Shown: positions 1 to 9,631, counted from the first letter of the stretch. The stretch is 64,000 bases of DNA from Fasciolopsis buskii (GCA_008360955.1 LUCM01007735.1:1-64000); one strand, 5' to 3'. Notes: generated by a model from the letters alone, not told the origin. Program-made: numbers and translations.

Positions 1-39
1 GCACGCAAGCCGTCACACCACGTCAGGGTGTAGTCTCGT

Positions 40-557
40 TGTGACGAGTATGAAACAGTAGAATCCGTTGGTATGGTCACGTGTTGCGTATGGCGAACAC
101 CCATCTACCTTATCGTGCCTTATTTTGCTTTTCTCCCGAAGAATGGAGGAAGTCATGTGGAGGTCAACAAATGATTTTTCAACGTTGGATGAGAAAATGT
201 ACAGTTAACGTAAGTGAAGTAGTTGGTTCACGTCTTTGTAGTTGGGGTCCGAAAGACTCGTCCACTAGCTGGCTGGAGACACTGAAGGATATGGCAGTGA
301 ACCGTGGACAGTGGCGATCGTGCTGTCATTTTCTGTCGAATCAGAATGATTGAAAGCGTGTGTTTGCGCAGTTAGACTGTGTTCCGTTTTTCGGCTGCTG
401 CTCCATTTTTATCTTTGCTCGTCTGTGTAGGTCCACTCCCTGTTCCCCTTGGATGTTCATTCTTGCTATAGAATCATGTAACTTCAAGTAAAAGTCAGCG
501 GTCAGTGAGGCTTGCCTTGCTGTTTAACGCTGGACGATGATGATGATGATGATGTCT
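40..557 (+). mobile_element. RTE-like non-LTR retrotransposon, 3' end (copy A)
   Basis: Seen: the frame at 81-353 carries the C-terminal tail of a reverse transcriptase, with the peptide LRMANTHLPYRALF and ending near NRGQWRSCCHFLSNQND. The same LRMAN.HLPYR block ends the reverse transcriptase of copy B at 2703-4606. Upstream bases 45-80 match copy B (RWYGH block) but in a shifted frame. The 3' noncoding part matches copy B down to the shared block gcttgccttg.tgtttaacgc and a GAT-repeat end. Only the last part of the element is in the window; anything upstream is cut off or decayed. RTE-clade elements typically end in short simple repeats rather than poly(A), which fits. The fragment is not functional. 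Confidence 0.8.
536..556 (+). repeat. (GAT)n tail of RTE copy A
   Basis: About seven GAT units directly follow the conserved 3' end of copy A. The reverse-strand copy B ends in the same unit at 2705-2718, so the repeat belongs to the element and not to the insertion site. Confidence 0.75.
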
Positions 558-890
558 TATATCTGAAATACGGGTGCCGGATACTTTAATAATGCCGCTC
601 CATATGAATAACATACGATGAGCTTCCTGGTACATTTATCAAAAGCTTCTTCTACTGGCACTCAATTGGTGGTTTCACTTTTATGGTATGGATGCTTCGC
701 TCTATTTAGTTCTGGCGATACATACCTTAACAAATCAATACATGATTTAATATAAACGAAGGTGCAGTATCTAGTATTTTTGTTTTTGTTTACAGATGAA
801 CTTCTCTGATGGGTAATTTGTGACCTGATTTTTAGGTTCGCCCTGTTCTTCACCTCGTTCTCACTTTCATTTTTTACTTAATCTTTCTAG
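558..890. other. Intron sequence, nothing recognised
   Basis: This stretch lies between the GAT end of RTE copy A and the 3' splice site at 889-890. A pyrimidine-rich tract at 841-890 leads into the splice site. I see no other feature. Confidence 0.5.
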
Positions 891-1050
891 ATAGAGAAAA
901 ACAGAAAACAAGAAGAATACGAAGCACAATCTGCGCTCAAAAATCGAATCCACCGATTGGATGAGGAGGAAGTGGAGTATCTCAAAACACTTGCGGAGAA
1001 GCAGCACAAAGTGGAACTGGAAAACGAACGAGAGGTTGCTGCTCTTCTAA
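891..1050 (+). CDS. PSME3IP1: PSME3IP1 (FAM192A/NIP30) homologue, NIP30-domain exon
   Basis: Seen: a pyrimidine tract ending in ttctag precedes a frame reading IEKNRKQEEYEAQ, then RIHRLDEEEVEYL, then a charged helix ending VAALL. Known: the human protein has RKQQEYEEQ followed by a GLDEDE.NFLDEV block at the same spacing, within the NIP30/Fyv6 N-terminal domain. In animals this nuclear protein binds PA28-gamma (PSME3) and steers which proteasomes the activator joins; the related yeast Fyv6 acts in splicing. The exon starts in phase 0. I place its end at the first usable donor, gtgaag at 1051, which leaves one base over; this donor is weak. The residues coded before this exon lie upstream of the window. 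The match is by memory of the family, so it is strong for identity but not for exact ends. Confidence 0.8.
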
Positions 1051-1162
1051 GTGAAGCCAAAATATCCTTTTCACTCACTATTGTTGGTTGTCTTTTAGGG
1101 TTGATACCACACATTTTTGAATAGCATCGTTTGTAATCCGAGATCACTTAAAATTGAGCAAA

Positions 1163-1226
1163 GCCGGCTCTGGTCAGATGGATTAAGCATCCGCCACCTC
1201 AAAAAATGAGGTTCGAATTTCACGCC
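1163..1226 (+). mobile_element. tRNA-like SINE head (family 1)
   Basis: A pol III type A box (TGGTCAGATGG, 1171-1181) and B box (GGTTCGAATTT, 1210-1220) are spaced as in a tRNA gene, but the cloverleaf is imperfect and sits at the head of a G+C-richer block running to about 1600. This points to a tRNA-derived SINE with its body downstream, rather than a working tRNA. The 135-codon frame on the other strand here is a shadow. Confidence 0.5.
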
Positions 1227-1599
1227 CACCGATCTCTTTGGTGGTAGACGTCAATTCTCTGTCACTCGACTGGCTACCGCATCTGACCTGTTGAGACATT
1301 ATGTGGTTATGTGCCACACTTAATCCTCTCTCTGTCACCGTGTAATGGACCCAAGTTGCCACGAGACCTGGCTCTCCACTACACTCGCACTTGAGCCCTG
1401 CCACGAAAATATGATCTACCTGATGTACGCTCGATTGTAGAGGCCGTTTGATATTGAGAAGATGAATGCTCAGAGTTTGGGTTTTGATCGACATAGGCGT
1501 GAACACTGTGAGCTGATAAACGATGTAAGAGAAAGATCGAATAGGGCAAGACGTGCACAAACACAAATAAGGCATAAGCATGACATTCATCTCCCCGAC

Positions 1600-2702
1600 T
1601 GAACTACATCAAGAACAGTTATCTGTTTCCCAGATTGTATCCTTGAATCCGCTGTTGTTTCTAACGCGTTCGTTCCAGGTTCGTCATTGTATTTAGTATA
1701 GGGAAGAAGGGAATAACAATGGGATTCGGTTTGTTAGAACTGTCGAAAACTGTTGGGTAAGTGTTGATTATCATGAATGGCAGTTGACATATCGCTTGTC
1801 TCACGGTGCACAGTCAATGGCTGTTCATATTCGATCACCCAGTGTCTGATGGAATATCCATGCTCTGCACCCAAGAAACTCCATCTGGTCGGTCGAGAGA
1901 TCGTAATTTGTTGATTTTGCGGGATGACACGCTGAGACCTGTTCTAAACTGTTCAACCAAGTAGGTATTGCGACTCGTGGTGTGAATTATCGACGACTGG
2001 AAAGCAGTCATTTCTGTGGAGTCAAATTTGTTTTTTTGCATATCAGTGATCCAGAGGAATGGACGGCACCCGGAAGGATAGTCCCCAGTTGAACGAGAGG
2101 CACATTTTTGGACTGAGTTGCCAGAGCGGTAGCCTTTTGAAGCACTATGTTGAGCCGCTTAACTTTACCGTTTGATGCTTGGATTTCCGGCTTCTGTTCT
2201 TCTGGCGGCAATGCCATTATTATGAAAAAGTTCTTCATTTCTTGGGACATGAGGAAGCTCAATTTGGATAACTGTAAAATGGTCTGCCGAAAATGGAAGC
2301 AGATTAACCAGGCATCGAATTGCTTTAGCTGCGAATAAGTCCGGTCAACCAAAGTGGAAACAGGAACCTGGAATACTTATCAATGGTTGTCGGTAAATAT
2401 CGGTTTCGAGATGGAAACGGCTCTTCGAAGTCAAAATTTAATCCATCGAAAGAAGCAGCTGCTTTGGTAGGACTCCTAATAGACGATTAGCAAGACTGAC
2501 TTTCGTTTGACGCCATATATGCAGCCATTGTTGAACGATTTCACGTCGTCCACTGAGTACGGTTTTTTTATCAGGAAACAAAGTACGAAGTGGTTACTTA
2601 AATAAGGCATGATTTTGTTTAATTGTTCAGATGACTCTGTCTCGTTCGAGGTGTATTTGACAAGCGGCAACCAGTAGGGGCTTAGTCCAAGAAAAGGAGG
2701 AG
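1600..2702. other. Intron; unassigned open frames
   Basis: Within the large PSME3IP1 intron. Overlapping frames of 62-114 codons exist on both strands (for example 2008-2352 on -), with no motif I recognise. It may be older transposon sequence; no terminal repeats are seen. Confidence 0.4.
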
Positions 2703-4606
2703 AACATCATCATCGTCGTTCAGCGTTAAACAACAAGGCAAGCTTCATTGCCCGCTGACGTTTCCCCAAGGTTGCATATCTTCTTCCACTCCGAGAGAGG
2801 AACACAAAATATGACACGATAAGGTAGATGGATGTTCGCCATACGCAACAGGTGACCATACCAACGTAGTCTACTAAGTTTCATACGATGGAACAATGTA
2901 TCCTGAGAACCGGCACCTAGTATTAAACTCCCGATGTCCATATTACTCACCCGGTCACTCCATCCAATCCTAGCCATACTACGTAAACATCGGTTGTCGA
3001 AAACCTCCAACCGACGAACATCGCCCACACGCATACTCCACGTCTCGCAACCGTACGACAGAACTGAACGCGCTGCAGCACAGTACACACGGCCTTTAAA
3101 CTTCAGTGGAATATCAGGCCGACGCCACAAGTGCCTCAATCCAGCGTAAGCTGCCCGAGCCTTGGATATACGCATACTTACCTCCAATCCCGAGCTACCA
3201 TAGTTAGACACGCAGCTACCAAGGTAGGTGAAACGGTCCACAATCGAAAGTTCCTCTCCATCCAGTATCAAGTTCGGCACTGCTGTCGTCCAGTCCTGTA
3301 ACAGTACTTTGCACTTTGAAGTTGCAAAGCACATGCCAAACCGAGCAACCGATCTCGACAGTCTATCTAGTGCCCGTTGTGCATGGTCCGCAGACTCGAA
3401 AAGGCACACGACGTCATCTGCGTAATCTAGGTCGCATAGCTTTCCTCCGCTTCCTAGTTCCACCCCTACATCCCGGAGACCTCCTAAAGCATCTTCCATC
3501 ACCTCGTCCATGACGAAGTTGAACAAGAATGGAGAGATGGGACACCCTTGTCGAACGCCACTGGTTGTTTCGAATGAACTTGACAGTTCACCGTATACCC
3601 TAACGCGACCATAGGTAGGCGAGTACAATGCTCGCACAAGTTCACAAACTTCGTTGGCATACCGTTCCGGTGGAGAGCACTGAATAGTGCCGGTCGATCC
3701 ACGGAGTCGAAAACACCTTTCAAGTCAAGGAAGACTACGATCGTAGGGCGGCGGTGCGTGTGGCGCGTTTCGAGTATCTGTCGAAGAGCGAATATCTGGT
3801 CGATGCAACCTCGACCTGGCCGAAATCTGGCCTGTTGTTCGCGGATATTACTCCCGCGAATCGATGTCAAACGGCGCAGCATTATCGAAGGTGAAACGTT
3901 ACTAACTATCGGAATGAAACTAATTCCACGATGATTACTGCAGTCACTCCGTGTGCCCTTCTTGAAGATGGGTATAATCAGTGACTCACCCCACGATAGC
4001 GGGATACACTCCTCGTTCCAAATATTATGAAGCAAAGAGGTAAGTGATTTCATCAGCACTTCTCCACCCAATTTGAAAAGAACTGGGGGAAGGTCGTCGG
4101 GACCGGCTGCTTTTCCCCTCTTCAGAAGCCGAATATTCGACTCCACTTCCACTTCCGTTGGGGGATCAAGTGACACCTCCCAAGGATTCACAGCTCCAGA
4201 CATCGGACTAGATACGATAGCGTGTGGCCAGCTAAACTGATCCTTGAAATGCTCTACCCAACAGTCCAGTCTTTCCTGTCTACCATGGATGAGCTCTCCA
4301 TTCTTATCGCACACGACTTCACTAACCGAAGTTCGCCGCCCACCGCTGTCGCGTATAAGCTTAAACAGTCTTTGATTGTTACCTGAAGTGGACGCCACTT
4401 CCATCTCTTCGGCTACCTTAACCCACCAGTTTTCGCGGTCATTCCTAAGGCTTATGGTCAACTGACGCTGGATATGCCGACGCATCTTATTCATTTCCTT
4501 GCAGTTAGGCAGCTCGCGTTTTTGCTCCATTAGAATTAGGGACGCTTGAGAGATCCAGTGTTTTGATGAGTCTTCGATGCATTGTTTATTTTGACGTTTA
4601 CATTAG
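2703..4606 (-). mobile_element. RTE-like non-LTR retrotransposon (copy B), 5'-truncated
   Basis: The element runs on the - strand from about 4606 to a GAT-type 3' end at 2705-2718. It keeps the linker and reverse transcriptase but no endonuclease, so it is 5' truncated, as is usual for target-primed insertions. Compared with copy A it lacks about 320 bases between the LPYR block and the 3' noncoding region: the sequence passes from SEWKKICN straight into the shared 3' block (around 2760). It lies antisense within an intron of PSME3IP1 and shares its family with copy A, about 2 kb away in opposite orientation. Confidence 0.85.
2726..4606 (-). pseudogene. RTE-like reverse transcriptase, frameshifted
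   Basis: Two frames, 4606-3499 and 3637-2726, cover one protein. In order they show RGKAAGPDDLPP (finger region), WGESLIIPIFKKG, motif A FLDLKGVFDSVDR, motif B SGVRQGCPISPFLF, motif C YADD, and the RTE-type SYGCETW block. The catalytic aspartates of motifs A and C are present. A one-base shift close to 3640 breaks the frame between motifs A and B, so the copy cannot make a full enzyme. Motif A has a glycine where this family usually has alanine. The frame stays open upstream of the first ATG (4530) to a stop near 4604, which marks the truncation. This belongs to the RTE group common in flatworm genomes. Confidence 0.85.
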
Positions 4607-5282
4607 GTGAGCGTCGACAAAATGCGTCATTGTGTTGGGTGCAATCAGTCCCTCTCTGACTGTTCATTCTGCCTCGTTTCCGGTGGCTCGGATACGTATT
4701 GTATATATCTGTCTATGATATATTCTCCCTTCCCGTTTTCGCACTTTCTGTACAAGGCTGGTAGAAGCGACACGGGGATCAGGGTATCAGTTGGCATTTT
4801 TCTGAAGTCAATTTCGGTTTTTTGCGTTGGTTGATGCTGTACGCCTTCCTGGTTGAAATTTATGAGATGTGGATTGCCGTTGATTAGAGACGCTGTCAGT
4901 GGTGCCAATGTTATATGACCTATCTCGAAAACACGTGTCCCATGAATAAAATCGTAAAAAACGAAGTTAAATTTTTCATAATGAAAACGGTGAACAGCTC
5001 GTTTTCTTACAGTTTATTGTTTCCCCCCTTTAAGTCGCTTTCTCTACGGCTACATTTACATGTTTTTGTTTGGCATCATAGTTGTTTTCAAGCCGATATA
5101 TATACATGCGTGTGTTTATGCATTTATGTACTTGCCCGCTGTACTACCAATAGACTTGCAGCAATTCGCGCGCACAGTTGCCTCGGAAAACCCCACCATT
5201 CCCCTGACAATGATACTGCTTGTCAGCTGCCGCTTGTTCGCCAAATCTTAACTTGCCTTATTTACGACCGACCACCAATTAG
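4607..5282. other. Intron sequence, nothing firm
   Basis: Open frames of 75-133 codons overlap on both strands without family motifs. The 133-codon + frame (4915-5316) ends in the candidate exon at 5283-5307 but is otherwise low in coding character. Confidence 0.4.
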
Positions 5283-5307
5283 TCGTTACTCTGCGGACAA
5301 CCTGAAG
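5283..5307 (+). CDS. Possible 25-base linker exon of PSME3IP1
   Basis: An AG at 5281-5282 and a GTATGG donor at 5308 flank a frame reading RYSADNLK. The human protein has EYRNNLKK at this place, after the charged helix. The frame would need two bases from the exon before, but 891-1050 leaves one, and the next exon (5605) needs two bases where this one leaves none. So either more small exons exist or this is a chance match. Confidence 0.2.
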
Positions 5308-5604
5308 GTATGGTAATCAGAATGCATCTGTGCTACCGAGTTAGAAAAGTAATTAGTACTTCAGCACCAACCTGAACTGGACAAATTTCCGTGTTCAGTT
5401 TTCTTCGATGTTTTGATAAGTTTTTTTCTATTGTGTTTAGAGTAGCAGAGTTATAGAAAACCAGTGTAAACATGCACTTCAGTGAAGTATTCTACAGTGA
5501 ATAAGTTTCATTAAGGTCCTTCTTGCGTTGAAAACCATCTCTGGGGGAGTCCTTACCCTCGTCAAGAGCCGATTTTTCCCAATCTGTTTGTTATACACTG
5601 TCAG

Positions 5605-5715
5605 ACCGAGTATACCGGTAATTATTCCAGAACCGTCGGCAACGAGACCATTGCCATCGAAGAGTAGCGCAACCAATCAGCGCTCTCTGCTTGCTAACGC
5701 AGTGAAGCGCACATC
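5605..5715 (+). CDS. PSME3IP1: PSME3IP1 homologue, central exon
   Basis: A long pyrimidine tract (tttttcccaatctgtttg, then cactgtcag) gives the acceptor and GTAAGT at 5716 the donor. The frame reads PSIPVIIPEPSATRP, then NQRSLLANAVKRTS. Known: human FAM192A has FSQAKLLAGAVKHKSS in its middle part, so LLANAVKR is the same short conserved helix. The exon is 111 bases, enters with two bases owed from upstream and leaves two bases, which joins exactly to the next exon. The proline-rich stretch before the helix is not conserved in the human protein, as expected for a disordered linker. Confidence 0.75.
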
Positions 5716-5760
5716 GTAAGTTGGTTATTTGTGCCAGGTTGTCATAAAATTTCGTTGCAG

Positions 5761-5819
5761 AAGTCCTCACGATTCGTTCATTGGTGGTCAATCCAAACGA
5801 CCGAATGTGGAAGTCAGTG
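5761..5819 (+). CDS. PSME3IP1: PSME3IP1 homologue, small exon after a 45-base intron
   Basis: The intron at 5716-5760 (GTAAGT to TTGCAG) is only 45 bases. The exon continues in phase as SSPHDSFIGGQSKRPNVEVS, parallel to human SSESGNSVKRLKPD. A GTGAGT donor follows at 5820. It leaves one base, and the terminal exon at 8761 begins with two bases to complete the codon (GCG, Ala), so the phases close. Donor, acceptor, phase and similarity all agree, which makes this a well supported exon despite its 59 bases. Confidence 0.75.
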
Positions 5820-7559
5820 GTGAGTAACAACTCATCTCTCTTTACGGATGCTAACAAGTATGGTTTTCCCCTTTCGACTTCTAACCCACGGGCAGCATGG
5901 ATAATGGGTATTAGTTTTCATGTTAAATGCAGCAATATTACCTTGGTCTCTCCACTAATCAATCTTTTGGGAATGAGCATACGAATTAAATCTGTCAAAT
6001 AGATGATGCTTCACGCACCCTCCATATCTAACTCATCATGGCTCCCAACGATGGGTGTGACCTAGGTACTCCATAATGAACAATCAGACCTGCTGTTAGG
6101 AACTGTATTTCATGTAATCTGAATCCAGTAAAGCTATGATGTTGCATTCATGCTCTGAAAACATGATCTACGTTTTAGAACAGACTGATCTCATCTGGCC
6201 CCATTCGTTCCTTACTTCTCAGTGATCCCGCTGATATCTTTCTTCTAAGGTGGTTTGTCAACTTCTTGTACATACTATAGCATTGTGTTCGGGTAATCCG
6301 CCAATATATATATATATATATATATTCTGGTACACTTAATGCAACGGTTTTGGGGAATTATTAAAGCTGGAGTCGGAATGCAAGTGTTTTTCGATCCTCT
6401 TTGCATATTTTTCCATTTTAGTTGCATTTTTATGAAACTTGAAAGTTTTCGATATACGTTGCACCACATTCGTCCCGCTAGCCTGTGCCCACCAGTTTCT
6501 GTCCAATGCGTATGCTAAACCTGCCCACTCGGCCATTATTGGTGTAGACTGACTTCCTCATCATTGCCCTTGCAACAATATACCTACCAGAGGTGATAAA
6601 TGTTTGAGGAGCCAGAATTAAAATAATTAAAGTCACCGAATTTCGTCGTTACCGACCAGGCTTCGCAACTGTAGATTATTATTACTCCGTACGGTAATGT
6701 TTCAAGTTACTTCATCCAAGTAAAGGGGGATGTCGTGTTAGCTCCACAAGTGTCAGATTAGCAAAATTCCGCTTAACGACTAGTACGGACTTCTATGTAA
6801 CAGGAATTCCAACTGTTCATAGCTACCGGTCACTTCTAGCGGATTACCATAATTAGGGATTATCAGCGCAGGCTGCAATCGAACTTTCAAAGGTGTTTAC
6901 TCAATGCATCTTGACGCATCAACTATCAAGCAACCCAGAGCATTATATTACCTGTTTTTATCGCTCAGCAACTCCATGTTACTAACAATTTCAAGTTGAT
7001 TATACTCCCCGGAAAGAAGTTAACTTTATTGTCTGTTGGTTCAGGCGGAGAGTGCGTTGTCACCTGTTTTATAAGCGAGTTAGAAATATGTAATATATGG
7101 TAACCTTCTTGCTCTTTAGAGTTGAAAACGTCGATGAAAGCTGATGCATATCCCGACCCTTGCTGAGGCTGACAAAGAAACCTCGTAAAACCCCATCGAA
7201 GGTAACTACGACTAATGGTTCATTCCAAGAGGAGAATGCGGGCTTAGAGAGTAGAACATGGGTCCATCTTGCGAGCTACAACCTGACACTTAAACTGAAT
7301 TTCTCTTGGTTTGTTAGGATGTGTTGAAGTGACTGGTAACTGTTGACCTGCCAGAAATTCAGGGTTTTGCGATATTACGCGTGAGTCACAAATTATCATG
7401 TCGAAAGAATGCAATATATTCTTGACAAGCAGCTAGTGCTGATCAAAGTTGTTAAGCGATGCTTTATGCTGAGTTGTTAGCTGTCGCATTTTGAATTTTT
7501 TACATATGACGTTTTTTCTGTTTTCTTATTACCTAGTCGAAGTTTCATATGGCTTAGAT
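5820..7559. other. Intron of PSME3IP1, no feature beyond a TA repeat
   Basis: The intron runs from the GTGAGT donor at 5820 towards the acceptor at 8760. This part has scattered frames below 75 codons and the (TA)n at 6303-6326. I see nothing else. Confidence 0.5.
6303..6326. repeat. (TA)n microsatellite
   Basis: About twelve uninterrupted AT units. Confidence 0.9.
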
Positions 7560-8190
7560 AGGCTAAAGCCCCACTGACTTGTGGTTGAAACTTTGTAGTA
7601 AAAGACGCCGGTTAGGGTTCCCAAAGAACAACTCCTTCCGCGTTGTGAGCAGCCGCGAAGTATCGATCGCCCGAATGCTTCCAGTGCCCTTCCTACCGGG
7701 AACCTTTTTGCTCTTTCGATGTAGGGACCGCGCAAGATGTCACAAAGAATTGATCAATGGTGGCGGGATCATTGGAAGGGGAAGAAATAGTTTAGACGCA
7801 TTACTTAATCCTGTCTTCACTTCATCTGGCTGCTTTCAATATCCGCCCACTCAGCTCGATAGGGCAACATGTTGCCCAAGCTAGAACTCTTGAAGTAGAT
7901 GTATGCTGTCTCCGAAACATGCATGCAAATTTCCGCTTCTTTAATCACTCTTTGAAGCCCAGATACAACCTCATTCTATCACTTCACTCTTCGCGCATCT
8001 GGTGATCCGGTTTTGAGTCACCGTGACCGTTTTGAGCGTGCGAGCCTAACAAGTATCGTAAGACGGGATTCCAGTCAGTGGTCGTTCATTTCGGCTTTGC
8101 GATTCTGATTGTATCAGAAGCAAATGGTTGAGACGTCGATGTCTGTTCGTTGAATGTGCTTTTACGCCCAATGATTGCAGCTCTCCTGAA
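7560..8190 (+). mobile_element. RTE-like element: 5' region and endonuclease relic
   Basis: Across shifting + frames the N-terminal half of an APE-type endonuclease can be followed. AFNIRPLSSIGQ and ARTLEVDVCC lie at 7832-7910, FYHFTLRASGDP at about 7974-8010, and RRCLFVECAFTPNDCSSPE at about 8131-8190. Known: flatworm RTE-like proteins open with a block of the kind AAFN.RTL..IGQ, then DVCC.SETR, then LR.SGDP, then RRCLFV.SAYAP.DCS, in this order. The catalytic region is degraded. Sequence from 7560 to 7830 is likely the 5' leader. The element breaks off at about 8190, where an inverted reverse transcriptase piece begins. Confidence 0.65.
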
Positions 8191-8600
8191 TACAGAGATT
8201 GGATAAGTGAAATGAATTTCTCTGGCACATCTTTTAAGAGTTCGGGTCGAAGAAATGCATGATCGATTGAATCGGACCCTGGCTTCAAGTCAAGACAGAA
8301 GGCAGTTGTGGGTCTATAAAAAAATTGCCGCAAAGTGAGAATTTGGTTAATACAACTCTGACCGGATGGAATCCGGCTTGGTTCTCACGCATACATCTTT
8401 TGCGAGTACGTAGTAATCAGTGGAGGATAATACCCGCGAACAGTTTTGATGCAGTGCTTACTAAACCAATTCCTCTGTGGTTTTCACACGAGGATCTATC
8501 GCCCTTGTTTTAAGTCGGCACAATCACCGATTTACCCCAGCCCTTAGGACTCTCCTACCTACCCCAGATTGATTTCAGTTTTGCCCATTTGATTCATTTG
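8190..8600 (-). pseudogene. RTE-like reverse transcriptase fragment, inverted
   Basis: On the - strand from about 8600 the frames give WGKSVIVPT, NKGDRSSCENHRGIGLV, TASKLFAGIIL, REN.AGFHP, then motif A in FCLDLKPGSDSIDHAF and LLKDVPEKFISLIQSLYS. This is the reverse transcriptase from its finger region through motif A, with in-frame stops and shifts. It ends at about 8190, abutting the + strand endonuclease piece. It resembles, but is not a copy of, the family at 2703-4606 (its motif A region differs). Confidence 0.75.
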
Positions 8601-8672
8601 CTTAACGTCTTTTAGGCAACCATGGGTGATGGTCGTTGCAGGCTGGTGGTACACGGGGCCAATCTCTGTTTG

Positions 8673-8673
<1 letters not shown>

Positions 8674-8716
<43 letters not shown>
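8674..8716. repeat. (TA)n microsatellite
   Basis: About 21 TA units. It lies shortly after the rearranged RTE relic and 45 bases before the last PSME3IP1 exon; it may be the simple-repeat tail of the element or an independent microsatellite. Confidence 0.9.
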
Positions 8717-8719
<3 letters not shown>

Positions 8720-8760
8720 CTTGTAAGTTTATAGACTTACACTTTTTGCGTTCCTCCTAG

Positions 8761-9035
8761 CGTTTACCGATGAAACTGAAGTCGATCACACGGTGGCAGG
8801 AAACATTATGACCGATTCATCCTGTCCTACGGTCCTCGACGAAGTATTCACTCTGAACGGAACAGATTCGGTGGGTTCTTTACCGGGTCTGGCAAATTAT
8901 TCATCCTCGGATTCCGATCACTCATCGTATTCGGATTCAGAGTCCACAGATGTGGAGGACGCGGTGTGCACGCTTTACGATATAGCAGCTTCAAGAGTAC
9001 GCAAAGCCAAATCGCAGTCTGGAGAAGAAGGTTGA
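8761..9035 (+). CDS. PSME3IP1: PSME3IP1 homologue, terminal exon with stop
   Basis: The acceptor tttttgcgttcctcctag is strong. The frame runs 91 codons from FTDETEVDHTVAG to RKAKSQSGEEG and a TGA at 9033. It holds GSLPGLANYSSSDSD, matching human GILPGLGAYSGSSDSE, followed by an acidic serine run (HSSYSDSESTDVED). Known: in the human protein the serines of this run are phosphorylated by CK2 and needed for binding PA28-gamma. The residues after the run (CTLYDIAASRVRKAK) do not match the human tail. Upstream phase fits exon 5761-5819. This exon and 891-1050 are the two independent matches that identify the gene. Confidence 0.8.
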
Positions 9036-9507
9036 ATCTGTGTTCTTTCCTTGTGTAGTTTCCCCATTTCCGTCTTATTTCCAACTCTATTATGTCTGTA
9101 CAGTTTCAGGCTGTCTTCAAAATCAAAGTAATTGTATTGAGTAATGTCTTGTTTTAATTCCTCTTTTCCGTATTGTCAGTTTAATTTAAAACCTGTAAGG
9201 GTCAGCCTATTAATCACATAATAGCCTTTGTGATAGACCAGTAGTAAGATATTTTACTTGAAAATATTGTTTCTAAATGAGCAAAGGTAGTTTTAAATCC
9301 TTTGCGTTTTATCCGTTGCCACTATGTTGCCTAGAATCAGATTTCAGAAATAATTGAACCACCGATCAGTATAGTTTGAATTTGAGTTGACCAACTGCCG
9401 TCCCGAGGACTTAAGGATCAGATAGAAATCGAACGGTGGGGATTCGCAAGAACTTTTGATGGAGAGATAAATACAATCGGCACTTTAATCTGAGGATCAA
9501 AAAATGA

Positions 9508-9513
9508 AATAAA
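9508..9513 (+). promoter_or_regulatory. Poly(A) signal AATAAA for PSME3IP1
   Basis: A canonical AATAAA lies about 470 bases after the stop and is followed within 30 bases by a T/GT-rich stretch (9530-9565), the usual order for a cleavage site. Confidence 0.5.
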
Positions 9514-9631
9514 TCAGTGTTTTGTTGGATTGTGAACGTCTTGTTTTTTTCTGTTTGTTTGATGTTTGACCGTGATGAGATTACTGAAGTTCTTTTATGT
9601 CAGTGGACACCAAAATACTAATATAATTTTC

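Noticed and set aside
1163..1226. A functional tRNA gene
   Set aside because: A and B boxes are present but the acceptor and anticodon stems do not pair well; read as a SINE head.
1183..1590. 135-codon - frame
   Set aside because: It overlaps the tRNA-like SINE head and its G+C-rich body, has no domain, and its residues do not resemble a folded protein.
2934..3513. Three + frames of 65-71 codons
   Set aside because: Antisense shadows of the RTE reverse transcriptase on the - strand.
7560..8600. 5' inversion by twin priming
   Set aside because: Twin priming would place the inverted, more 5' part first and keep the 3' part in sense. Here the sense endonuclease comes first and the reverse transcriptase is inverted.
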